Source: an uncultured Oscillospiraceae bacterium
GTDB lineage: Bacteria > Bacillota > Clostridia > Oscillospirales > Acutalibacteraceae
Reading direction: 5' to 3'
Length of the DNA stretch: 56,218 bases
NCBI GenBank assembly: GCA_910587835.1
Contig: CAJUNQ010000056.1
Span: 1 to 56,218 of the forward strand
Part shown: piece after piece, positions 8,194 through 16,447 of the stretch
Layout: each line of letters opens with the position of its first letter
Position numbering within the stretch: position 1 is the stretch's first letter
The notes under the pieces: generated by a model
Told to the model about the DNA's origin: nothing
The model's input: only the letters and a program-made list of their open reading frames with translations
Database searches by the model: none
Position numbers and translations under genes: made by a program

Positions 8194-9498
8194 ATGAAAA
8201 AGTGGTTTTCTATCGTCTTATCTCTCGCCCTTGTCCTTGCGGTCTTCACCAGCTGTTCCGGCCCTGCTCCGGCCCAGTCAGAGGCATCTCAGAAGGACCC
8301 TGCCAGCACCGGCGCCGAGGAGTCCGCAGAGCTCCCCGTGCTGCGCGTTTGTGTCGACTTTCCCAGCGTCAACAGCCAGGAGTCTCAGGCCTTTCTTAGC
8401 TCTGTTCCCGGCAACGGCTCGGAGTTCACTCTCCTCCTGGAAAGCCTCCCCAGGGGGGACAGCCCCAACCGGAAGACGGAGCTGACCCGCATCCGCACAG
8501 AGATTCTGGCGGGCAAGGGGCCGGATGTGTTTCTCTGCGCCTGCTATTCACCTTTTACTTATACTGCCATGGGAGACGAGGCTACCGGGCTGTTCCCCTT
8601 CCCCCGTCAGGCCATGGAGAACCGCATTTTTCTGCCCCTGGACGAGTACATAGAAAATGCCGAATATATGGAGTGGGACAAGCTGCTCCCCAATATTATG
8701 GAGGCGGGCCGTAATGACGAGGGCCAACAGGTGCTGCCCTTGGCCTATGATATGTGGATCATTCTGTTGGAGAAGGACGCCTACACCCCCTCCTTTGACC
8801 TTTCCCCTACCTGGGACGACCTGGCAGCCAGCAGCGACCCCACGGCCAGGATGCTGGCTCAAAACACCCGGGTGTACAGCATTATGGGCGATGTGGCGGA
8901 CTATGAGAACGACAAGCTCTCCATTTCGGAGGAGGATATGCTGGACTGCTTCCGCCGTTACCGTGATCAGGGGAGCCTCTCTCAAGAGGAGACTCCCGTC
9001 CCCTATGTATTCGCCCAGATAACAGACGGCCATATTACTGCGTTAGACAGCTGCTCTGTCCCCCTGGACGATGACGCGCCGGAATACTGGATGCTGGGCG
9101 AGTACAATACCACCGGCGGGTGCACGGCTGGCGTCAGCAGCATGGCGGCAATCAACCGCAACACCCCATATCCCCAGCAGGCCTTTCGGGTACTGGACCG
9201 GCTGCTGGACAAGTCTACCCAGGGGAATCATCCGCTCTATGCTCATCTTCACGCTCTGCCGGTGCACAGTGAGCTGTATTCCCAGGACGCTCCCCAGCAC
9301 GGACAGTCCATGAGCGCGGCCAACTTTCAGGCCTACTGTGAGCTGCGGGAGCAGATCAGCGTGGTAAAGTTCAACACGCCCCTGGACCATTGCATGATTG
9401 AAGTTGTGCGGAACTGCGCCCCCGGACAGGAGGATCAGCTCCCCTCTCTGGTTCATGAGCAGTACATGAAAATGAACATGATGTTGGCAGAAAGCTGA
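8194..9498 (+). CDS. Extracellular solute-binding lipoprotein, orphan paralogue 1
   Basis: The 434-residue protein has a lipoprotein signal peptide (MKKWFSIVLSLALVLAVFTS, then Cys21) and an acidic, Ser/Ala-rich linker. The remaining domain resembles periplasmic sugar-binding proteins (ABC family 1 type), including GKGPDVF and LPLDEYIENAEYMEWDKL. It would be anchored on the outer face of the membrane. No permease or ATPase gene lies nearby. A paralogue at 18628-19869 shares many stretches, including the C-terminal ending LAES. The ligand is unknown. Start chosen by a GAAAGGTGG ribosome site and the promoter just upstream. Confidence 0.75.
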   Translation: MKKWFSIVLSLALVLAVFTSCSGPAPAQSEASQKDPASTGAEESAELPVLRVCVDFPSVNSQESQAFLSSVPGNGSEFTLLLESLPRGDSPNRKTELTRIRTEILAGKGPDVFLCACYSPFTYTAMGDEATGLFPFPRQAMENRIFLPLDEYIENAEYMEWDKLLPNIMEAGRNDEGQQVLPLAYDMWIILLEKDAYTPSFDLSPTWDDLAASSDPTARMLAQNTRVYSIMGDVADYENDKLSISEEDMLDCFRRYRDQGSLSQEETPVPYVFAQITDGHITALDSCSVPLDDDAPEYWMLGEYNTTGGCTAGVSSMAAINRNTPYPQQAFRVLDRLLDKSTQGNHPLYAHLHALPVHSELYSQDAPQHGQSMSAANFQAYCELREQISVVKFNTPLDHCMIEVVRNCAPGQEDQLPSLVHEQYMKMNMMLAES

Positions 9499-9511
9499 AG
9501 CCAGACGTCTG

Positions 9512-9556
9512 AAAAGAGCTTCCCTCAGGCGCAGAACCTGGGGGAAGCTCTTTTGT
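9512..9556 (+). terminator. Rho-independent terminator of the solute-binding lipoprotein gene
   Basis: An 18-bp stem with one mismatch (9512-9529 with 9537-9554) contains GAGCTTCCC/GGGAAGCTC and ends in TTTTG. It follows the stop codon by 13 bp. Confidence 0.85.
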
Positions 9557-9687
9557 CAATCAGTTTATTTTGACTGGGCTAAGGACCGCTTTGCCGGAAG
9601 TTTTTCCTTCTGTGTGTCAGTGTTATGCGACTGAATGTAGGGCCGTGCACCCCCACCTGTGCATTTAACGCTATTGAAACACAAATG

Positions 9688-11040
9688 CTAGAACGCTTTA
9701 AGCACGGACAACTTCTCTATACCATAATACTGGCAGACCTGCACAGCTTCCTCCGATACCACCTCTCCCGGGGCCACAGGGCACACCGCCGGGGGGCAGG
9801 ACACCGCCAGAGAGGCCGCGGTCCGTCCCACAGCCTCCTGGACTGGCACCGGCTGACTGGGCAGAAACAGAGCCTGACGCAGAGACATCCGGCGTTCTGG
9901 CCGGCGAAATGGGGGCAACTCCGGCGGGGGAAGGGCAGGACGCTTCTCTATCCCGGCAAGAGCCTTCTCCAAAGCGTCCAGGGCCGGCAGATTCCCCGGC
10001 CCTGGCATCAGCACCAGATAGTCTGGGTCAGCGTATTCACAATAAATCTGACGCTTTTTCAGCAACGCCGCCAATTCCCCGCCGGTATAGCCAAAGGACC
10101 TTGTATCCAGCGTAAGCTTCAGGGGCTCATCCCCGGTAAAGCCCCACCCCTGCCGCCCGAGACGGCGTTTAAGGCCGTCTAATTGGCAGACTGCCTCTGC
10201 CAGCCGCTGGGGATAGTCCCCGGCAAGAGCCCGGTTGGCTTGGTCCAGGGACTGCAAAATCAGGTAAGAGGGGCTGGTAGAGCCGAACAGGGCCATTGCC
10301 TCCCGGGCATGAGAGAAAAAACCGGCAGGGGCTTCCGCTGCCAGATGAAGGTATGCCCCGCCGGTGAGTACCGGCAGAGTCTTGTGGGCGCTGTCACAGC
10401 ACAGGTCCGCCCCCTGGGCGATGGGGTGTCGGGAGGGGCTGAGAAAGCCCAGATAAGCCCCGTGGGCATTGTCCACCAAAAGGGGGACTCCCCACTGACG
10501 GGCAACCGCCGCCAACGGGGCTACAGCGGCAGTATGGCCCAGATAGTCGGGGCTGGTGAGGTACACAGCGGCAGCATGAGGCGTTTGCCGTAGCAGCGTC
10601 CCCAGCTGTTCTCTGCCAAAGGCACACCGGCACAGGCTGTACTCCCGGTTCTCCGGGCATAGCCAGACAATATCAAAGTCCAGCAAAGCCGCAGCAGTGA
10701 GAAAGGCCTTGTGGGCGTTGCGCCCCGCCAGGACCGCCGGCCTCTCGCCGGGGTGCTTTTCCTGAAAGGCCAGCACCGCCAGATAGAGCATGGCCCGAAT
10801 GCACTGGGAGGAGCCCTCGGTGGAATAGAGGGTCTCCCCTGTGCCGAACAGAGAGGCGGCGTTCCTCTCGCTCTCCCGGATGACGCCGCTGGGATGATAG
10901 AGGTCATCCGCGCCGTCCAGCTCTGTCAGGTCCCGGCTCTCGCAGCCCAAGGGGCCTGTTCCCTTATGGCCAGGCATATGCAGCCGGACCGGAGCACTGG
11001 CAGCATACCGGTCCACAAAGTCGCAAATTGGGGTGTTCAT
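9688..11040 (-). CDS. PLP-dependent Orn/Lys/Arg decarboxylase family protein
   Basis: This protein of about 450 residues belongs to the fold-type I decarboxylases of basic amino acids (SpeA / lysine decarboxylase-like). It has the N-terminal LHMPGHKGT motif, LVDNAHGAYLGF around the cofactor-stacking region, and DSAHKTLPVLTGG, whose Lys should bind pyridoxal phosphate. A shorter C-terminal domain follows. It starts in a 4-base overlap with the radical SAM gene, so the two are co-translated. The exact substrate cannot be read from the sequence; many clostridial members of this group are unassigned. Confidence 0.85.
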   Translation of the reverse strand: MNTPICDFVDRYAASAPVRLHMPGHKGTGPLGCESRDLTELDGADDLYHPSGVIRESERNAASLFGTGETLYSTEGSSQCIRAMLYLAVLAFQEKHPGERPAVLAGRNAHKAFLTAAALLDFDIVWLCPENREYSLCRCAFGREQLGTLLRQTPHAAAVYLTSPDYLGHTAAVAPLAAVARQWGVPLLVDNAHGAYLGFLSPSRHPIAQGADLCCDSAHKTLPVLTGGAYLHLAAEAPAGFFSHAREAMALFGSTSPSYLILQSLDQANRALAGDYPQRLAEAVCQLDGLKRRLGRQGWGFTGDEPLKLTLDTRSFGYTGGELAALLKKRQIYCEYADPDYLVLMPGPGNLPALDALEKALAGIEKRPALPPPELPPFRRPERRMSLRQALFLPSQPVPVQEAVGRTAASLAVSCPPAVCPVAPGEVVSEEAVQVCQYYGIEKLSVLKAF

Positions 11041-12485
11041 GACTGGCTCTGTGCTGTCCCAGCGGTCTCCAAATCCGCTTCCGCGGCTTCCAAATCCGCT
11101 TCCGCGGCTTCCAAATCCGCTTCCGCGGCTTTGAGCATGATCGCACACTCCATCCGTTTCCGGAACAGGTCGCAGCCGTATGGGTACACGCCGCTGATGC
11201 TTCCCGAGGCATGGTAGGCGTTGGCGGCGCAGCCTCCGGAGCAGTAGAGCTTGGCCCAGCAGTTGGCGCACTCCGGGCGGGCATACACGTTGCAGCCTCG
11301 GAACTCCTCCTGCAGGGCAGGGTTGGTCACTCCCTCAAACACCGAGCCCAGCCGGAATTTTTCCTCCCCCACAAACTGGTGGCAGGGGTACAGGTCGCCC
11401 CAGGGGGTGACGGCCATGTACTCGGTGCCCGAGCCGCAGCCGGAGATACGCTTGTAAATGCAGGGCCCGTCTTCCAGGTCGATCATGTAGTGATAGAAGG
11501 TGAAGGGCTTGCCTGCCTTGCGGCGGGCCAGCAGCTTTGCGGCCAGCTCCTCATACTGCTCCATGACAATGGGCTTGTCCTCCTCCGTCAGGGCAGAGGG
11601 GTCATCGGCAGCGCAGACCACCGGCTCCATGCTCAGCTGGTCAAAGCCCAGGTCCAGCATCACGTCGATGTCCTTGAGAAAATCCGGGTTGGCATGGGTA
11701 AAGGTGCCCCGCATGTAGTAGTTTTTGCCCCCCCGAGCCTGCACCAGCTTCTGAAACTTGGGGACAATGGCGTCAAAGCTCCCCCGGCCCGCATAGTCCA
11801 CCCGAAACCGGTCGTGAATCTCCCGGCGGCCGTCCAGACTGAGCACCACGTTGGACATCTCTCGGTTGGCAAAGTCGATCACATCATCGTCGATGAGCAT
11901 GCCGTTGGTGGTAAGGGTAAAGCGAAAATTCTTCCCCGCCTGCTTCTCCACCGAGCGGGCATAGGCCACCAAGCGTTTGACCAACTCCCAGTTCATCAGC
12001 GGTTCGCCGCCGAAAAAGTCCACCTCCAGGTTCCGGCGGGAGCCGGAGTTCTCAATGAGGAAATCCAGAGCCCGCTTGCCCACCTCAAAGCTCATCAACG
12101 CCCGGTCCCCGTGAAATTTGCCCTGAGAGGCAAAGCAGTAGGAGCAATTCAGGTTGCAGGTGTGGGCCACATGCAGGCACAGAGCCTTGACCACATTGCC
12201 GCTGCGGGCCTTGAACTCTCCGGCCATAGGCTGAAAGCTGTCCGGCGTAAACAGCTGACCGCCTTTTTCCAGCTCACCGATGGCGTCCAGGCAGGCCTCC
12301 ACCTCCTCCTGGGCGAGCTCAGGCCGGTCCGCGTATTTCTCCATAATCAGGGCAACGATTTCTGCCCGGGGCTTCTCCTTATAAAGTCCGATCATGTCAT
12401 AGGCCGCTTCATCCACCACATGAATCGCCCCAGAACAGGTGTCCAGCACAATATTGTAGCCTGCCAGCTGATATTGATGTACCAT
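11037..12485 (-). CDS. scfB: SCIFF peptide maturase (thioether-forming radical SAM/SPASM enzyme)
   Basis: This is a radical SAM enzyme with the cluster motif CNLNCSYC and a C-terminal SPASM-type set of cysteines (CGSGTEYMAVTPWGDLYPC ... CANCWAKLYCSGGC ... GCDLFRKRMEC). The N-terminus MVHQYQLAGYNIVLDTCSGA and the middle FFGGEPLMNWELVKRL match the SCIFF maturase ScfB, which forms Cys thioether links in a small six-cysteine peptide. The frame is open to 12692, but ATG at 12485 gives the family start. Two things are odd. No six-cysteine precursor gene lies upstream. The C-terminus adds about 25 residues with a threefold AAEADLE repeat. Confidence 0.9.
   Translation of the reverse strand: MVHQYQLAGYNIVLDTCSGAIHVVDEAAYDMIGLYKEKPRAEIVALIMEKYADRPELAQEEVEACLDAIGELEKGGQLFTPDSFQPMAGEFKARSGNVVKALCLHVAHTCNLNCSYCFASQGKFHGDRALMSFEVGKRALDFLIENSGSRRNLEVDFFGGEPLMNWELVKRLVAYARSVEKQAGKNFRFTLTTNGMLIDDDVIDFANREMSNVVLSLDGRREIHDRFRVDYAGRGSFDAIVPKFQKLVQARGGKNYYMRGTFTHANPDFLKDIDVMLDLGFDQLSMEPVVCAADDPSALTEEDKPIVMEQYEELAAKLLARRKAGKPFTFYHYMIDLEDGPCIYKRISGCGSGTEYMAVTPWGDLYPCHQFVGEEKFRLGSVFEGVTNPALQEEFRGCNVYARPECANCWAKLYCSGGCAANAYHASGSISGVYPYGCDLFRKRMECAIMLKAAEADLEAAEADLEAAEADLETAGTAQSQS
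11069..11131. repeat. Tandem repeat, 3 x 21 bp, inside scfB
   Basis: A 21-bp unit is repeated three times almost exactly in the last codons of scfB and encodes the heptad AAEADLE. It is in frame, so length changes would not break the gene. Confidence 0.85.
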
Positions 12486-12512
12486 TCCTCTCGTTCCTTT
12501 CTGGAAAGAATG

Positions 12513-12538
12513 AAAAGTGCCGCCTGTCCTGGCGGCAC
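12513..12538 (-). terminator. Terminator-like hairpin in the scfB leader (possible attenuator)
   Basis: On the minus strand the stem GTGCCGCC/GGCGGCAC with a 6-base loop is followed by TTTTCATTCTTT. It lies between the scfB promoter and the scfB start, so it could end most transcripts before the gene. Confidence 0.6.
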
Positions 12539-12587
12539 AAAAACTTTCTGGAATTTCCCCACGCCAGGGCGCGGGAATCTCAGGCTC

Positions 12588-12616
12588 ATTGTAGCACAAG
12601 ACCCGGACAATGTCAA
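12588..12616 (-). promoter_or_regulatory. scfB promoter
   Basis: On the minus strand, consensus TTGACA (12616-12611) and TACAAT (12593-12588) are 17 bases apart. It is divergent from the WYL regulator promoter. Confidence 0.8.
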
Positions 12617-12648
12617 GCTGCCTGGCCTGACAGATGAAAGCCGGCCGC

Positions 12649-12677
12649 TTTACTTTTCCCCATTCATCCGCTATAAT
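12649..12677 (+). promoter_or_regulatory. Promoter of the WYL regulator gene
   Basis: TTTACT (12649-12654) and TATAAT (12672-12677) have 17-base spacing, 33 bp before the start codon. Confidence 0.7.
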
Positions 12678-12709
12678 AAAGCTATCCACCACTGAAAGGA
12701 CCGCCGCCT

Positions 12710-13603
12710 ATGAAAATTGAACGCCTTTTGGGCATTATCGCCATCCTTCAGCAGAAAAAGACCGTCACCGCCCCCTATCTGGCTGAAAAATTTGAGGTCT
12801 CCCGCCGCACCATCAGCCGGGACATTGAGGACATCTGCCGGGCGGGCATTCCTGTGGTCACTACCCAGGGCGCTGGGGGCGGCATCTCTCTGATGGACGG
12901 CTTTGCCCTGGATACCACTGTGTTCACCCACCAGGAGCTGGCCCACATCTTCACCGGCCTGCGCTCTCTGGACAGCGTCTCCCACTCCCCCACTGCCGAA
13001 AAGCTGGCCCAGAAGCTGGGCGGGGCCCGCCCTCAGGAGCCGTTTCTCATTGACCTCTCCTCCTTCTATCGGGACTCCCTGTCCTCCAAGCTGGAGCTCA
13101 TCCGGCAGGCCATCCAGGAGTGCCGCTGCATCTCCTTTCGGTATTATTATAAAAAGGGGGAGGCGGACAAGCTGGTGGAGCCCTACCGGGCAGTCTTTCA
13201 GTGGTCCGACTGGTATGTGTTCGGATTTTGCCGGGAGCGGCAGGATTTTCGCATGTACAAGCTGCGGCGGCTGTGGGAGCTGCGCCTGACCGGCGAGAGC
13301 TTCTCTCCCCAGGAGGTGCCGGAGGAAAAGCTGCGGTTTGGGTCCCACTTGACTGACAGCTACCGGGTCCGCGGGGTGTACGACCCCTCTCTCAAGTACC
13401 GGCTGGTGGAGGAATACGGCCCCGGCTGCTTTACGGTAGGGGAGGACGGCAGATTGTACGCAGAGTGGGGCTTTACCACGCCGGAGCAGGCGGTGGAGTG
13501 GTTTTTGGCCTTTGGGGACAAGGCAAAGGCGCTGGGCCCGCCGGACATGGTGGAGCGGATGCGCCAGGCCATTGCCTTGCTGAATAAATTATATGAAACC
13601 TGA
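12710..13603 (+). CDS. HTH/WYL-domain transcriptional regulator (YafY-like)
   Basis: This 297-residue protein has an N-terminal winged helix (TAPYLAEKFEVSRRTISRDI, residues about 20-40) followed by a WYL domain (FRYYYKKGEADKLVEPYRAV and DWYVFGFC) and a WCX-type C-terminal segment. WYL proteins sense nucleic-acid or small-molecule ligands and often control DNA damage or defence genes. Here it heads a cluster with a DUF3795 protein and an AlkZ-like protein that it may regulate. Confidence 0.88.
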   Translation: MKIERLLGIIAILQQKKTVTAPYLAEKFEVSRRTISRDIEDICRAGIPVVTTQGAGGGISLMDGFALDTTVFTHQELAHIFTGLRSLDSVSHSPTAEKLAQKLGGARPQEPFLIDLSSFYRDSLSSKLELIRQAIQECRCISFRYYYKKGEADKLVEPYRAVFQWSDWYVFGFCRERQDFRMYKLRRLWELRLTGESFSPQEVPEEKLRFGSHLTDSYRVRGVYDPSLKYRLVEEYGPGCFTVGEDGRLYAEWGFTTPEQAVEWFLAFGDKAKALGPPDMVERMRQAIALLNKLYET

Positions 13604-13662
13604 CATACTGTTGTCTGGTTCCCTGTGGTATCCTGTAGAAAAATGACAGGAGGTGAACCATA

Positions 13663-13941
13663 ATGGCGGATTCCAGATGCGGACTGCACTGCACCGGCTG
13701 TGAATACAAGGAGAGCTGCGGCTGCAAGGGCTGTATTGAGACAGAAGGCCACCCCTTCCACGGGGTGTGCCCGGTAGCGGCCTGCTGCCAGGAGAAGGGG
13801 GTTGTCCACTGCGGCCAGTGCCCCGAAATGCCCTGCCAGCTGCTGAACCAGTATTCCTGCGACCCCGAGCACGGGGACACGCCCCCCGGCGCGCGCATTG
13901 AGCAATGCAGGCAATGGTATGCACAGGAGAAAGGGACCTGA
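13663..13941 (+). CDS. Small Cys-rich DUF3795-type protein
   Basis: This 92-residue protein has 14 cysteines in repeated CxxC-like spacing (CGLHCTGCEYKESCGCKGC ... CPVAACCQ ... CGQCPEMPC). This is the pattern of DUF3795 proteins, which probably bind metal or Fe-S clusters. The function is unknown. It sits 59 bp after the WYL regulator and 4 bp before the AlkZ-like gene, so the three probably form one operon. AGGAGG precedes the ATG. Confidence 0.75.
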   Translation: MADSRCGLHCTGCEYKESCGCKGCIETEGHPFHGVCPVAACCQEKGVVHCGQCPEMPCQLLNQYSCDPEHGDTPPGARIEQCRQWYAQEKGT

Positions 13942-13945
13942 GCCT

Positions 13946-14995
13946 ATGAACGACAAAAAAATGCTGGCCCTGCGCATGGAGCGCCAATGCCTTGCCGCAC
14001 CTGCGGACGAGGCGGAGTATCTTGCCCTCTACCAGGACTGCCAGCCGGGACAGAACGTGTATTGGAACGGCTTTGGCCAGCCCCCCACCCTGAGCTTTCG
14101 AGCAGCCTTTGACGACTTGGAATTCAACCGCTGCCGCCAAGTGCGTCGGGAACTGATCAAAGGCCGCTTCGCCGGAGGCAATCTGGGGTGGATCGTTCCC
14201 GAGGATTTGGAGCTGTTCGCGGCCCTGTACCGCAAGCCGCTGACAAAGCCCACAGAAGTCCAGCTGGCTTTGCTGGACATGATAGAGCGGGAGGGGCCTG
14301 TTACCATTCAACAGCTGAAGGAGGAAACCGGCTTGCTGGTAAAGGCTCTTACCCTTGCCCTGCACCGGCTGCAGGAGGCTTTCCTTATCTATGAGGACCA
14401 GAACGACGGCCAGTGGGACCGGGGCTGGTATCCCTTCCAGGAGATGTTTCCTCAGGCGGACCTGGAGCGGTTCACCCGGCAGGAGGCCCTGGAGCAGGTA
14501 TTGCTGCGGTTTGCCCGGCGCATGGTGTGGTTCGACAGCGGCATGGCAAAGAGCTTTTACCGCCTGCCGGAAAAGGAGATTAAGCGGGCCGCTGAAAGCC
14601 TGGCGGACAAGGGGGCCCTGTCCACTTGGGGTACGGGCTATGTGCTGGCCCAGGACCGGGAACTGCTGACGAATCTGCCAGCAGAACCACCTCGGTCTGT
14701 CTATGCCATTCATCGCAACGACATACTGTATAAGACCCAGGAGCCAGCCCTGAAGGAGCTGGTAAAGCCCTTGACCGAGGGGCTTGCCTATGACCATGAG
14801 CCCCTGCAGTATCTCCTGGTGGACGGAGAATTCTGCGGGGCTGTGGTGGGGCATTTCCGCAACGGGCCCTATGATCTGAACGACGTGGTGTGCAGCCTGC
14901 CCGATGCTCGGGAACGCCGGGAGGAACTGCTGGATGCGGTTCGGGCGGTGAATTTCGGCAAAGGCCCTCAGCGTTTTCTGGGCGAGGCGTTGTAG
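13946..14995 (+). CDS. Winged-helix protein, AlkZ/YcaQ-like DNA glycosylase family (probable)
   Basis: This protein of about 349 residues has the HTH_42-type layout of winged-helix DNA glycosylases that unhook damaged bases: repeated winged helices in the N-terminal two thirds (EREGPVTIQQLKEETGL and neighbours) and a C-terminal part with LLVDGEFCGAVVGHF. The frame opens at 13898 inside the previous gene; ATG at 13946 follows a better ribosome site. Its link with a WYL regulator fits a DNA-repair role. I rate the family assignment as probable because the catalytic motif is not clear to me. Confidence 0.55.
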   Translation: MNDKKMLALRMERQCLAAPADEAEYLALYQDCQPGQNVYWNGFGQPPTLSFRAAFDDLEFNRCRQVRRELIKGRFAGGNLGWIVPEDLELFAALYRKPLTKPTEVQLALLDMIEREGPVTIQQLKEETGLLVKALTLALHRLQEAFLIYEDQNDGQWDRGWYPFQEMFPQADLERFTRQEALEQVLLRFARRMVWFDSGMAKSFYRLPEKEIKRAAESLADKGALSTWGTGYVLAQDRELLTNLPAEPPRSVYAIHRNDILYKTQEPALKELVKPLTEGLAYDHEPLQYLLVDGEFCGAVVGHFRNGPYDLNDVVCSLPDARERREELLDAVRAVNFGKGPQRFLGEAL

Positions 14996-15085
14996 GCCAG
15001 TAAGTTCGCAAAGTAATCCATCTTCTGACGCCACGCTGTCGGCTTTAAAGGCGTTTTGTATGAGGCTGTCTTCAGATAATCTGCC

Positions 15086-15127
15086 AGGCTGCGCTCCCTT
15101 CTTCCAAGGGGGCGCAGCCTTTCTTTT
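15086..15127 (+). terminator. Terminator of the WYL / AlkZ-like operon
   Basis: Hairpin AGGCTGCGCTCCCTT/AAGGGGGCGCAGCCT with one mismatch, followed by TTCTTTT, 90 bp after the operon's last stop codon. Confidence 0.8.
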
Positions 15128-15237
15128 CCGCTAGGAGTGTGCGGCCATGAACTGACCCCGGGTTCTTGCCTTTCTGCACTAGGCCCTCTCCGGCCAGTAG
15201 CCACTACGGCTTGAGCTGCGCCGCAATTTCTGGCACA

Positions 15238-15397
15238 AGGGCCCGGTACGGAAATCAATTTTGTGAATATGAATTCACCAAGGCTCAATGAAATTGTGGC
15301 TTCGGGAATGAATTCGTCGCATTTGGAGCTGTTCAAGGTTCAATTATAAACCCATTTTGGATGAATATACGCGAAATTGATTTCCCTGAGGGCCCGG
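15238..15397. repeat. Fold-back element with 9-bp flanking repeats (family C)
   Basis: AGGGCCCGG occurs at 15238-15246 and again at 15389-15397 in the same direction. This is the signature of a 9-bp target duplication. The 142 bp between start and end with complementary sequences containing GGAAATCAATTT and continue as an imperfect palindrome. No gene is inside. It lies just upstream of the peptidase E promoter. Confidence 0.65.
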
Positions 15398-15406
15398 CTT
15401 GAACGG

Positions 15407-15435
15407 TTGACATCAGGATGGTTTCATGCTATTGT
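15407..15435 (+). promoter_or_regulatory. Promoter of the peptidase E-like gene
   Basis: TTGACA (15407-15412) and TATTGT (15430-15435) are 17 bases apart, 33 bp before the start and 10 bp after the fold-back element. Confidence 0.65.
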
Positions 15436-15467
15436 CTTATAAGAACAAACATACGGGGAGGCTGTGA

Positions 15468-16196
15468 ATGATCTTATTTCTGACAAGCCAGATTGGGGCT
15501 ACTGTCCATAAGGAAGGAAAACGGGTTGCAGGGAGGCTTGACAACAGGAATGGCTTTCTCACGCTTTTGCAAGACTGCCTGCAGTCGTACAGGCAAATGC
15601 TCTATATCTCCGGCTGTCCTCAGGAGAACGAAAAAATGTCCGATTGGTTTCACAACACAGTTGACAGTCTGAAAATGGAAGGCATTCGGTTTGCCAACAG
15701 CATTCTGCTCAATGGCCGTAACGCAGAAGCCACAGAGGAGCTTGTCGGCCGGTCAGACATCATTTTTCTCTCTGGCGGACATTTGCCCACACAGAACCGA
15801 TTTTTTCAAGAAATCAAGCTGCAAAACACCCTGCGTGGATTTGAAGGAATCATAGTTGCACAAAGTGCAGGCAGCATGAACTGTGCCAGAACCGTTTACG
15901 CCTGCCCGGAATTACCTGGTGAAAGTAATGATCCGGATTTCAACCGATTCCTCCCGGGGCTTGGCCTTACGGACATCAACCTTGTACCACATTACAACCA
16001 CAACCAAAGGCTGGTCCTTGACGGCAAAAGGTTCTATAAGGATATCATATATCCAGACTCCTTCCGGGTTCCCATCCATGTCCTTCCAGACGGTTCCTTC
16101 TTCCTTATACAGAACGGGCAGGTCAGACCCTTTGGCACAATCTACTTATTTCATCGCGGAGAATTCCAGCCGCTTTCTGGCGATGTCACAGCATGA
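15468..16196 (+). CDS. Peptidase E-like protein (S51 family, class I glutamine amidotransferase fold)
   Basis: This 242-residue protein resembles dipeptidase E and cyanophycinase-like S51 peptidases. These hydrolyse Asp-X dipeptides or related bonds with a serine in a nucleophile elbow, here IVAQSAGSMNCA (about residue 133). IIFLSGGHLPTQNRFF gives the conserved glycine-rich loop before it, and LVPHYNHNQRL a likely catalytic His region. There is no signal peptide, so it is cytoplasmic. It is monocistronic, with GGGGAGG before the ATG. Confidence 0.8.
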   Translation: MILFLTSQIGATVHKEGKRVAGRLDNRNGFLTLLQDCLQSYRQMLYISGCPQENEKMSDWFHNTVDSLKMEGIRFANSILLNGRNAEATEELVGRSDIIFLSGGHLPTQNRFFQEIKLQNTLRGFEGIIVAQSAGSMNCARTVYACPELPGESNDPDFNRFLPGLGLTDINLVPHYNHNQRLVLDGKRFYKDIIYPDSFRVPIHVLPDGSFFLIQNGQVRPFGTIYLFHRGEFQPLSGDVTA

Positions 16197-16250
16197 AATT
16201 CTGGTGGTCATACACTCCAAACCAAATGCCAGATATGATGCACTTTGCTA

Positions 16251-16279
16251 TTGTGCAAAAGCAGAATTCATGGTATAAT
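16251..16279 (+). promoter_or_regulatory. Promoter-like sequence for a short RNA
   Basis: TTGTGC (16251-16256), a 17-base spacer and TATAAT (16274-16279) with an extended -10 TGG. About 30 bases downstream a small hairpin followed by TCTTTT (16309-16331) would end the transcript, leaving an RNA of about 45 nt. Confidence 0.45.
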
Positions 16280-16297
16280 GTGTTCTGACGAACACAA

Positions 16298-16377
16298 GGA
16301 GAAGCCCTGAAGCGCGAAGCGCTTCTCTTTTGCTGCGCATGACTTGGCGATGCTAAGTCACAGCGCCGGACTTCTCC
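16298..16377. repeat. 80-bp inverted repeat with GGAGAAG ends
   Basis: The segment opens GGAGAAGCCC and closes with the near-complement CGGACTTCTCC. It encloses two small hairpins. It lies between two similar ATGGTATAATG promoter motifs (16270-16280 and 16388-16398). No protein is encoded. Confidence 0.5.
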
Positions 16378-16387
16378 GAATTGATTT

Positions 16388-16397
16388 ATGGTATAAT
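16388..16397 (+). promoter_or_regulatory. Extended -10 promoter upstream of frlD
   Basis: TGGTATAAT forms an extended -10 element. The -35 region is poor. A transcript from here would carry the fold-back repeat copy 2 in its 5' leader before reaching frlD. Confidence 0.45.
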
Positions 16398-16447
16398 GCG
16401 GTAACAACCAGGCTGGCCCTCCCAGGCGAAACCCCTGGGGGTCATGC

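Noticed and set aside
11211..12695. 494-codon plus-strand frame opposite scfB
   Set aside because: Antisense of a clear radical SAM gene, with no own ribosome site.
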